This document shows, piece after piece, positions 46,441 through 57,662 of a stretch of DNA of 64,000 bases (its first letter is position 1; every line of letters begins with the position of its first letter). The notes under the pieces are model-generated. The model worked only from the letters and a program-made list of their open reading frames with translations, ran no database searches and had not been told where the DNA came from. Position numbers and translations under genes: made by a program. Origin of the DNA: Taenia hydatigena (lineage: Eukaryota > Platyhelminthes > Cestoda > Cyclophyllidea > Taeniidae); NCBI GenBank assembly GCA_036345935.2, contig JADWOT020000001.1:24879886-24943885 (forward strand). Reading direction: 5' to 3'.

Positions 46441-49400
46441 ACAACATATTTAACCTATCACACGATCCTGGGTGCGTGCATTCGCTAACTCCACTGCTTC
46501 TTGTTCTGACTGATAACGTAAGTGCTAGCTTACTCTAAGCAGGTGCTGCAGTCATTGATTGCTGTGAAGTGGCAATGCCCTCATCCATAATATGCCTCCA
46601 GTATTGAATGGGGCTTAAGTGCACTTCGAACTGGCATTAGTTTCTTCCCAAGGGATGGAACGTCTGCTGCACCCATGTTAAGTATTGCTTTAGCTAAAAG
46701 GATTAATGGTTGATTTAAATTTATTGCAACAAGAAAGGCTAGTGCCAGTTAAATGATGTCTAAGTTTCTGACATATTTTATCAAAGGTAAAGATTTGGAT
46801 TGATCGATAAGTACAGTCCGAGCCTTTTCAAGCATTGCAGCACAGCTCATTGCAGAAATTATAATAATATAAGTAGTCGGCACTTAAGTTGTAGAATTTT
46901 CACCTGGTTTTCTTTGGCGGAACATCTTAGTTTAGAGGACTTGATTTAACCGGTTAGTGCTGGCGAGTATTTGCGCACCCTCAGGCCATTCTTCTCTTTC
47001 CTTGTCGGTAACTCCAAAAATCGCGTTAATGCATTTACACAATTTTAACCGTTCGCAGACACTTAAATATGCACCTTATGGTGCATCTCCAATCGCACTA
47101 AAATATCCATGCACAACAAGAATTGCTACTTGTTGCTGATAAGCGTTAGTGTAAGGGATGCCGATTAGTTTTAGGCTCGCTTTAAGCATAACTTAGGAGC
47201 CTTGGTGTAAGAATAGCCTTGTGGTGGCCATGACCAACGAGGCTCACTTCTTTCTACAGGCGATAGGATTGTGCTTAGATTAGAAGCACTGCGCTCATGT
47301 AAACTGAGCAGAGTAAAGTTTTCGTCACTTGTCGTCGCGAAAAAACATTTTACTAATGATTGTAAGTAGTAATGATGAAATGTTAATGAACACATTCAAA
47401 AGTCAGGTTACAAAGATAATGAAACAGCGCTATTGTATATCTGTTGCATGCCAGTCACTAATGGCAAAGCGAAGCAGGTGGCATTGGGGAGTAACATTCG
47501 GAATGATGTCCCTGCTCCTATTGCAGAGAGTGTTTTCAAGTAATAGATGAAATGGGGAAAGACAAGTGAGAATGCTCAAAAGCGAACTAATTTTGTGTCT
47601 AAGCGGAGCATATTTTACGTAGAATATTTTCCTTGTATTGCAAAATTTGTACAGAGGGATTGAGATCAATGTTTAAATTTGGCAAGCGGAGACAAAAATA
47701 TGCCAAAAAGGTGTAAAGGAATGTGTATTTCTAATCCTTAGTGTATCCTCATTTATCCGATGCTGTATTTGTATCCATACTCACAAGGGCAAAAGTGTTG
47801 ATATTAAACTAAATATCGCTTACCCACTTTCGTCTCCAAAGACATTGTGTTAATTTACCAGAACTGATCTGCCATTACGCATGGCAAAAATTAATTCGGA
47901 CTCCTGATAGCGATGTCGCCAAGCGGGCAATAGACGGATTAGGGGTCTCATAGGCAATTTCGCCAGATTCGTGATGAAGTCCGTACAGATTAACGCTCGC
48001 ACATTAAACTTGTAAATGGCATCGAGACGTGTAAGGAAATTCAGGCTAGTAAGCACTGCTCTCCCTGAGGTAAAGTGGTGAGCTATTCAGTTGTTGAAAA
48101 AGAGAGGCCACCGTTCCCCCAGAATGTAGCCTAAGAATGTTAGGAAACACACATTTAAGGGCATTACCACTAAGCTCTTCTTTGAAAGTGCGGCTGGTTG
48201 GGCAATAACAGGTAGTAAAACATATTATTGCAGCACAATAGTCCAATTGCTTGCCTGACGTGCATGATACGGAATTGGACGACATGTGGTCAAGACAACA
48301 CGCTGCCGCATGCCATACAGCCTAAGAAGTACTGCCATCACTGCATTAATTATTGTTCAGTTACGTAACCTGCCGTTTTGGTGATCACAGCTAGTAGCGT
48401 ATATCATGCTGCCTAACGCTCTTGTCCTTTTGTCACTTTTAAGGTCTAGTGCTTTTGTCAACACGCCTTAGACCACCCAGGACTGTAAGAATGAAATTGA
48501 ATGCTTCATCAAGGAAATCGTTATGCATTTATTCAAAGCGCTTGTAGAAAATTTCGACAAAGCCGTGCAGACAATCCGATAGGTACGCCAGCTTATACAT
48601 AATCCTATGTATAAGCTTATTTTTAGGGCTCCATTGTGCAACCAAATTCTTTCTCTCCTGTTTTCTTAGTGTTTGTAATGAAGCATGCATTTGCTTCCAC
48701 CATGTTATTAGATGTGTCCTCCTAAGTTCGCTACGGACGGGGAAGCAAAATAGATGCTTGCTCGCAGGAGACTGTTGAATGCCTCTACTGACCAAGTTTT
48801 ATTAATGTAGAGGCGTACGCTACATGGGTGGAGGGAAGTAGAGTTCAATTTTTGAGTATAGTTGGGGCAAGCGTGCATCCAGAATAAGGTGAACAATGCC
48901 ACATGCCACAATACCACAATATCACATCCGCTCACATAAAGCTGAACTCCTAATCACCCTTAATGTCCGGTTTATACACTGTATTGCAGTAAAAGAGCGA
49001 GGTAGATTTCATCATATGCAAAAACGTAGCTGACATTGCCATTTAAAGTTTAAACGAATAACTTCTTGAAGTTAATGCCACTGGCATCATCTTCAGTAGT
49101 GTAGTGAAGTGTTGCTATTTTGTTTAAGATTCCCTTCATCAATGATCGTGCATTGGCGCCTCTCTCTGGGCTCTTGGTCAATAATCCCGCCTCGCGCCGG
49201 GGTCAGTTTTGTTTGATATACAAAACAGTGGTGAGCGCACCCCTTAGTAGCCCACTTGGACTGGTCAAGAGAAAATGGGAAAAAAGAATGCGGGAAACTT
49301 TGCCTGAGAGTGATTTTGAGTGCCTGACAAAATATCATGCCCTGCTATCTATCTATAATACGGAAGGGTACTTAGTCGTTGGGATGTGCGACCATCTGTC

Positions 49401-49799
49401 CCCTTAATGGCAACGCCGAAGGCGAGTGAATTTCCTCTACATTAACATAGGACATCAACTTCAGTCCTCATTTAGCTCCTAATTTCGGGTCAGATTATGT
49501 TGCAAAGTGCCGTATAATTATTTAGTGCATTTGCTCCTGTGAAGCTGTCATTCTATTTAGTTTCAGAGTAATCAGGAGGAGGTGAGGACTGCGCCTGTCA
49601 GCAAAGATAAGAATTTATAGCTTAGAAGTCATCCTCAAGAAGACTTGGGTCAAATAAATAAGCTTAATTTCTAACATTACGTCCATTACATTTGTCATTT
49701 TCTGTCTAAAACCACGTATTTTGATGTGCATTAATGAAACGTGCCATTCTGTGTTCCTTTAATAAATTTATCACCTTACTAATTTAACTCGCATCGGAA
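46441..49799. other. No supported gene
   Basis: The plus frame 49120-49407 (95 codons, including LVKRKWEKRMRETLPESDFE) is the best candidate but the minus strand is also open and no splice sites or motif support it. Other frames are short. Confidence 0.4.
48590..48617 (+). other. Perfect 12-bp hairpin
   Basis: AGCTTATACATA and TATGTATAAGCT are exact reverse complements separated by four bases. No transposon ends or known RNA are evident around it. Confidence 0.85.
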
Positions 49800-50985
49800 A
49801 CTTCCTCATGTGGCCTTGACTTTGACAGTGACTGTCAGCGTTGGACTTGCATGCGGCGGGCCAAAGAGGCATGCACCAACCAAGAACACTTCATTTACAG
49901 AAAGCCAAAGATGTACGAATAAAGTTCGTCTCCTCAATGCAGTATGATCTGAGCTAAGGACGCGCAGGTGCATGCTAAATACTTCAGGGAGAAGAGATGG
50001 CATATGAAGATGGCGTTGGATGACAGTTGTTTATTAAGTAGCATTTGACTGCCTACTTTGGGGGGCCTAGGCTACCTATAGTAGCCTCCTCAAAATAAGA
50101 ATGATGATAGGAAACGTTTTCGCCTTCTGTGGTTATTATGCTCAGTCTTTGCCACAGGTGTGAGGTGTGCCATTTTCACAATATGATAGACCCCATTTTT
50201 CTCGATCTGACAGAAACTTACTTCCTTATCTTTCTTCATAAATTTACTTTTATTCCAAATTGCTTTCACTCAGCATCAATGGAAGATGCTTTGAAATATA
50301 AGTAAAGCACTCCTCCAATATAAACTTTATGCGTTTTGTCCCTTTTTCCTAAGTTTCCACCTCAATCACTTCTACGCTGTGCGCTCAAAGGCACATGCAT
50401 CACTCATGCAATCATGAAAATGCAATTTGCAGTCAATTTGCTTAGATTACAGGCCGAGTTATTTGCTTGCTAAATTTACATAGGGAGGTAAAACACTTTA
50501 CTAAGCATTACACCCTTTCTTGTCACCCTCTGTTGCTTCTAAGAATAGTCGCGATGAACGGAATAGTCCACTGCAGGCTGGAAGAGAGATAGCGATGTTG
50601 CACCTAAAGTTATCCAGGAATTAGGACCTGACAGGTGGCATCAAAGAGTGAATCCTAATATACTATAACGAAGCAAATGAAAGGCTCAACCCATTTTTGG
50701 TAGGCAAAGGATATTACTCTCCTGCACAGCCGGTTGTAAAACAATTTCCAAATAAAAAGGCGCCAGTTAATACTAGAGGAGAAGAGTCAACCCGTCATGC
50801 GTAAATGCAACTGATGTATTTTAACATGAAGGAAAATTTCAAGTTAGCGCACCAATTCATAGAGCTGATGAGGCGGGATAGAACCCGAGTATGTAGGAAG
50901 TAAGGTAAAATTATGGTAAAAAATTCATCAATTTCACTTGATTCAATGCAAGCTGCATCGTAAGGCCGGATCAACCCACACACAT
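49800..50985 (+). repeat. Dispersed duplicated block A, copy 2
   Basis: Direct-orientation partner of 2220-3580. Here it lies about 2.6 kb upstream of antigen gene 2. Confidence 0.75.
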
Positions 50986-53500
50986 TTGTCCAATATTCCT
51001 CTATTTTGGCAAGGTTTGAAACAATACCAATGTGTCGAGGGATCTTGTTGCATCACTCTTTGACACATTGCATTCACTTAGTTTAAAAATAGGTTAAAGA
51101 CGCAGTAGAGGTCGTGCCCAACTCTTACATCAGAGCGGGTTCTAAATAGATGTTCCTTCTCTTGCTTTTGCTTATGAGTAAATTATTAGGAGGCAATTAG
51201 TAAGGAAGGCATGAGCATTGTAATTGGAGATAGGATTTAAAACGAACAAACTCAAGGGATTCTGGAATCATGGTTTTCATAACATGTCTCTTGCAAAACT
51301 CTTAGACGGAAGTGGATGAATGAACCTAAGGCAAAGTTGTTGGCTCAAGGCAAACAGTAATTTACGGCTTTCTTCAATGACACTGTCCATTTGAATTAAC
51401 TTCAGGGCAGTTAAGCATTTTTAGGAAGTGATGGGGGCTGCGAACTGGTATGTGTTTCCCTTATGTCATTTTTTTCCTTGGCATTGCACGCGCGCGCTTT
51501 TCTGCTCAATTTCACTTTTTCATCTTTCTGACAGACGACCGCATTGTTGAGGGTGGCCAAAAAATACGCGATTAGGCAACATTAGCCCTTTGTCTTAAAC
51601 CCTACCTTCTAATAAATTTGCAGCGTTTTAGAGGACATTCTAATAAGTGAGAATCGTCACCTCGGCATAATTACATCTGCGAGCTCATGACGCTGGCAAT
51701 TTGACGATTATTCTGCCTTAATTAGAAGTTTGCGATTGATTGCCATCGAAGGTACCTTATTACGGATGTTTCAAATGGACAAAAGTTTTGTTGTGAAGCA
51801 AACTACGACTATTGCTTGATAGTTTTCCATCACTTTCGTCTTCAGTGCAGCAAATTCGAAAATCGCTGCAACAGTTAAAAGGTCCAAACTCAAATGATTG
51901 CCAAAATTTTACAGCGCAGTTAATGTCTTTTTTAATTTTGGCTCTAAAAGACACTCCACAGTTCGGATGTATTTTTGATTACGAACCATTGTTTATGCGA
52001 TAAAGGCTATCATTGAAATCACAAAATTGCGAAAAACATTTTGTTACAAAGCAATGAGGCTAACTCATTTTTTTCTCCCTTCAAGCGTATTGCAGCACTG
52101 TGTACTTCCGTTAAATCATTTAATCATAGAAATGCACACAATGATGTTGGAGAGAATTCCACTGAAGTTGTGCGAGCCGTTCATTCAAAGAGGAACAGGT
52201 TTCCCATGTCTTTTCTCTGCCCATCTGCTATTGCGAGAAGGAGAGTCAGCACCCTTGTACACATCGGCCAAATCGCGGTATCTGGACTGCCATTTCACTC
52301 CATTTAACCACTTTTGTCACAATATTCATGCATTGAGTGAGAAAGGCAGGCACTTTAAGGCCTATCTCGACGGACTGAAAGTAAACGAACAATCAAATGA
52401 AATCGGCCAGCTCCGAGTCCAAAGCAACAAAACCAGTGCAAGTAATGTGAGCCATGCGGAGTTATCGCATGTGATAGCACCAGTCTATTTAGATCTAGGA
52501 GTGGTAGTGGATTGCAATGTATGACAGTTGCCTGGTGCCTTACTGAAGCAAGTCGAATTTCGACTTATAGCATAGCCTGCGTAATTTGTTCTTTTACTAA
52601 CAATAGGCTCATCAAAACTATCCATCGACTTACTGCGGATCATATTTCGTGCGTCAAACCTAAAATCCACGCCACAGCAATATCTCACAGTTAAAGAGTA
52701 TTTTTGTTGGTAACTGTTAATCATGCAGAGTGGTTTATCCTTCCAATCAATTTCACTTAAAGCAAACTAATATTCAGAGCATCGAATTTCATTTTATTTC
52801 TCTTATATAAATTTTATACGTTGACAATTTTGGCTAGATGCATTCAGTTGGAGGTAAGATGTGGTGTGTGGGATGACAATAACTGGCAGAACAGTACTAC
52901 TTCACGAACAACACCTGCTGACCGTGAGATCGCCATGCACTCTTCCTTCTTTAGCTAACCTATCTTTAGTTCAAGCAGTCTCATATTAACTGCATTAGAG
53001 CTCCTTTTATTTCAATTTCGCGATTTTGTTGCACAAAAGGAAGCCTGCGTTTATTTTTACAATGCTGTCAACCCATGTGTCTCTAACTTAGAAGAACTAC
53101 ACCTAATAGTACTATTAAAATTTTAGTAAGCAAATCACCAACGAACAGCTTCATATTACCATGTAAATAATCAACACCTTAAACAATGTAAGCCATAATA
53201 TGCCGCAAATCACTTGAAATCTCCCTATTCCCCACTAATGGCGCCTTGGTGCAGATTACTTAGCTAAAACTTCCAATGTAGTGGGGTCCAATTTAATGAC
53301 TTTAAGTTAATGTCGGTTACTGATTGTCCACTTACAGTAGCTCTTGCTTCTCTGACACAAAAGGTAAACAGTTTGGTGACATTAGTCTGCACCACAAGTT
53401 TTCACAAGTTGTGTTTCTGTTTACCCCTATGATACAATGCGTGGGAGTTGGATTTGAAACTACCCACATGTTCCAACACGCCATATTGTGTAGAAGTCAC
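50986..53500. other. No supported gene; two long overlapping frames
   Basis: Frames at 51812-52003, 52027-52524 (165 codons, among the longest in the window) and 52041-52307 overlap or abut on the plus strand. Two plus frames being open at once, no splice sites and no motif make a gene doubtful; a decayed gene is possible. Confidence 0.35.
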
Positions 53501-53514
53501 CTTGTAGGTCAAGT

Positions 53515-53601
53515 AAACGCTTGCTCATAGGTTAGTATGCGGGTAGGGTATTCATATAAATGCGGCATGAGTTGAGGATACAAAGCATCTCTGGTTTGAC
53601 G
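53515..53601 (+). promoter_or_regulatory. Conserved antigen-gene core promoter with TATA box (gene 2)
   Basis: TATAAA at 53555-53560, about 41 bases before the start codon, within the block shared with gene 1 (TTGCTCATAGGTTAGTATGC, GTATTCATATAAAT, GGATACAAAGCA, ACGATG). Weaker similarity extends about 200 bases further upstream in both. Confidence 0.75.
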
Positions 53602-56600
53602 ATGGGCTTTCAATTGTGTCTCCTTATTTTGGCGGCTGCAGTTTTCTTCAAAGGTAGCAGAGCAGCTGACGGTAGGTTGCTTTTTCGTGCTTAACTCTGA
53701 TTGGTGTAAGAGTAAAGCATTTAGCATCTTGCAGTACCTGTTTAATTATAGACTTTATTAATTAGTCTCAAGTACAGCTTCAAGGTACATTGGAAGCAGT
53801 ACCGATCCACTGCATTTTCTTATAATGAGCTCCTCCTATTTCCCTTTTGGCTGGAGATTGCATCTCTTAAAACTCTTCTATTAGTATATTCTAGAAAACT
53901 AAATGCCATGTTTTACCAAAAAAGCATTAGCTGTGACTGTCGGTTGGAAAACTGCTTTCTCTCGTTGATTCCTTCCGAGACAAATAAAATTGGCACCGCT
54001 GATCAGAAACACTGACCGGACACTATAAATGTTTTTCACTACCCTTCTCGGTTCCTCTTAATTTTGTGGTTTTCTTAAACTCGCACTAGAGCACCATCGT
54101 CACGCTATAGGTCATTTCCAAAGTTGTGCACGATTATGATGTGGGAACCGGATTCGATCGGTAATGCTTATTTTCGCTTTCATTAAGAGGCATACATAGT
54201 GTATAAGTTTAACCCACTCCTGATTATGCCTACATTTTACGACTGAGTGAACTATTATTTCAGGCTGGTGAATCAAAAGCTTACTAATATTTATCACACT
54301 AATCTCATCCCACCGACGCTTTGAGACCTAGGAATAGTTAACTTCTATGGCAGCAGTGATGCTTAAAACTCTTTTTTCCCAAAGCATCTATGCATCCCTT
54401 TACTATGTATACAGATGCTACAACGTTAAAGGTAAGTTGAGTACTGTCTGTATCAGAGTGTTTAGGCTGAGTGTGCATTGCCAAAATAGACGGAGTTGCA
54501 TTCATTGGCTTCACATTCTTTGCTCCTTTTAAAGACAGCATTGAAAGTTGACTATTAGGCAGCGAGTGTTGACGAAAACCGCCAACGCCCCACTGCACTA
54601 GCTAAGGTGATAGAGGTGGTAATATTCACTTGGATTTGCAAAAACACTGAGCACTACCACAGTATGTGTGATAGTATCGACCTCCCACTGTTACCTTATT
54701 GCACCACGTTAGGTGGCAGGTGTGGTCACATATTCAGCTTCAGGGCAGCAAATGTTGATTCAAAGAGAACTGTGCGCGCTTTATTTGCGTTAGTCATGTT
54801 TTACAGTGTCAGCCCCTACGCGGTCTGCTCAAGTGGTATTGAGCTCTACAAAATTTATCATTTTCTGCATCACAGTTTTCTTTTTTCATGTTTCATTGAT
54901 TTAAAGAAGTAGGACTTCATTTTTTGCTGGTGATAAGTTGATGGCTCTCTGCACATGGTGACTAGGCTCTAGACTAGGGTTAGTCAACCAAATGCTATTA
55001 CTGGAATGCATTTGCGTGAGGGATAGAAGTCTTCACTGAAGTTGATGCTACACACCTGAGTATCTCCTAACTTGGTAAGGCGTTTTCTTAAGCCGATTTC
55101 GTAAAAAAGGAATGAGTTTTTGGGTATGCCTACTGCCTGACAATTCTAATGGCACGAAATGGTGTCATTCGGTTTAGTTCATTAGTATGTATTGAATGGA
55201 ACCCAAATTGCAGACACGGCGTTAGCAGCTAAAATAGCAACCCCTTTGATCAACAAAATCAAACCTCTCTAAATCTATATATGCAATTTTTATTTTGCCC
55301 AAGAAGCTAACCAAACTACTACCATCACACGGAGTTTAATTTTGTGGTCATACAACGTGCGTGCGAGTTTCATTAGTTAATTAAATGGTCGAAATTTCAG
55401 GATGTGGCTGGTCGTGTGCTGTGGTTTTGCATAAAATGACTTAAAGAAATGTCTGCTTTAGCCATTTTGCACAACTATAGTAGAACAAGGGTTATTTAGA
55501 GTAGATGGGCAGTACTCATTTTACCATTTGCAGTATAGTGTCCTAGTTTGCTAAATTTAGTTAATGTAGCTGATCGCAAAAAAGTAAATAATTAATGACG
55601 AGAAGATTTCTCAGCAGATGGAGAATATGCGGGCATCTACTAGAATCTCCACAACCAGCGAGCGCCTTAGTCGTCTTTGATTTTATGCAAGCGCACAGTG
55701 TAGTCACACGCTAGAAAGAAGGTCAAAGTGAACAAATCACACTGATTGTGGTTGAAATGTTGCTGCTTGCATCAATTGCTCTTAGTTTTAAGGATAGGAC
55801 AGATTGATGCAGAGCTAAACATTTCCTAATTTGCAGCATTAAAAATTGCGTTGAATGAGTTGCGATTGCAAAATAGTGCACAAGACCCTCCGTAGCTATA
55901 AAGAGAAAAGCAGAACTGTGGCGCATTATAGCTCAATTTAACGAATTAGTCTTTGCCGTTAAAAATTCCTCAAGTGATTAGTTTTGCATCGTTGGGGTAA
56001 AGCAGGCGCGTGAAGAAGAGCAAGGCGTCAAATTCTGCAGCGTGAAAGAGAATCATAATAATTAAATTAAGGAAGCATAATTCTCCAAAGCAATTAAACG
56101 AGCAGTCCCAGGGGTTAATTAGCAGATTAATTCGGCCACATTTGCTAGATTCTCAATGCGAAGGGACCATTGCGAATGACATGGATTCATCTTCCTCACC
56201 ATGGGGAGTGTAATAGTCTGATTCATCTATTTGGTGACAATATCGGCAAGCAAACAGCTACTTGCTATTATTAACGTAAGTAAGATTAAATAGCAAACAG
56301 TATGCAAACTTTTTGAGCATTATGTCTAATGCGTTGCGATGCAGCGAACTCTCACAGTTGATTTATCAAGCGACAGTGACACTTTCCGTCGAATTCACGC
56401 AAATCGTTTTTAATGGCACATTTTAAAGATCAGGTAGACCATCAACTAGACCGAGTTATAACTTAAGGAGTATTCGCTGCAAGTTTGACGACCATAAAAT
56501 ACTATGACTAAGCGTGGTAACGGAATCGTAAACGCAGTTGCACCAGTCACTCAGTAATTATAGTGCCTAAACAAAAAGTAACTTTTAACCACTTACAGCA

Positions 56601-57482
56601 ATTTTAGTCTCATCCTTATATCCCGATGTAAGACGCACAGCACAAGTCAAAGTATTTGTTTCCAATCAGATGTCAATGCTGTTGTTAATTCTGACAAGAA
56701 TACAACATGCCCACCAACAGCCATTCCGATGCACATCATTGCTAAGTGTGGAGACAGTCCGCGAATTTATGCCATTAAGCTACTATGGCACTATGCTGGG
56801 CGTATTTTTTGAATAATTGAGAGCACCAGATTATTTGTGTTATGCAATGAGTTTTATGTTTCAGGTGCAGTTACAGAAAGCAAAAAGTCGGAAGAAACCT
56901 CGAATTCGCCAAACATTTACATAAGCCGAGTTGGTTCAAGCTTCATTCAGCTAAGTTGGAACCCTCTAAGTTTGGCAGAATTACGACCAGATTATATCCA
57001 ATTTACTGCAACACCAGCTAATCACTCCTACCCCCCACGTGGGCAAATTATAGGCTTTGATCTCGGATCACTTTATATTGACGGATTGGAGCCCGATTCA
57101 TTATACAATGTTGTAGCTGAGGTATATGGAGTTAAAGACAGGATTCTTACGCACAACATAAGCATAACAACACTGCGCGATGGTAAGTTGATACCTGTGA
57201 ATATGATAAGCAACTCTACATTAGATGATTACACTCACAAGCATTCATCCACGGTGGTGTTTATTAAGGCATTTCGTGAAACCCGTTACCATGAAGCAGT
57301 CGATAATCCTGGTTGCCAACACACTTAACAATTTGGCTTATTTCACACTTTACATGGCATAATTATTAGGGTGTTCTATTTACACAGGCGAAGAACCAAA
57401 AACACTAACTACAAGCGGATCTGCCTTTACTTCCGCAATCGCTGGGGTCGTTCTAACGTGCCTCGTGATAGTACTTGCCTGA
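53602..57482 (+). CDS. Oncosphere antigen, fibronectin type III (EG95/45W family), gene 2
   Basis: Exons 53602-53671, 56865-57182 and 57388-57482 give 160 residues; introns are 3193 and 205 bp, both phase 1 as in gene 1. The first exon (70 nt) encodes a signal peptide (LCLLILAAAVFF) and the last (95 nt) a C-terminal anchor after TTSGSA, ending LTCLVIVLA, nearly the standard anchor of the family. The single fibronectin type III domain covers about residues 40-127, with IQLSW (Trp about 55) and LEPDSLYNVVAEVY. Sequons NHS and NIS are present. Cysteine is nearly absent from the mature domain. Intron 1 carries a copy of duplicated block B and is almost four times the length of that of gene 1. The frame is intact and AATAAA follows at 57657. 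Expected at the oncosphere surface or secreted; role not established. Confidence 0.94.
54930..55800 (+). repeat. Dispersed duplicated block B, copy 2, in intron 1 of antigen gene 2
   Basis: Direct partner of 28190-29060; see there for the anchors. Its presence partly explains the long intron. Confidence 0.7.
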
Positions 57483-57656
57483 ATGCTTGCACAAGTCATT
57501 TCGACAGATCCATTGTTTCATTTAAAATGAAAATTGCTGCGCATAACAACCAGTTTTCTGCCATAGGATTTAACGTTGCTAGTATTGAACAACTCGTCAT
57601 TCGTCCATGTTTAATGAAAAGCCCTCTGACTTCTCTGTGAAAATAGCTAAGTGGCA

Positions 57657-57662
57657 AATAAA
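57657..57662 (+). terminator. AATAAA polyadenylation signal of antigen gene 2
   Basis: Canonical signal 175 bases after the stop codon, in the expected orientation. No equivalent AATAAA was seen close behind gene 1. Confidence 0.6.

Noticed and set aside
50861..50890. Hammerhead-like CTGATGAG string (also near 21375)
   Set aside because: No matching GAAA core or paired stems at the right distance.
52027..52524. 165-codon plus frame, one of the longest in the window
   Set aside because: A second plus frame is open over the same bases, there is no motif or splice support, and composition explains the length.
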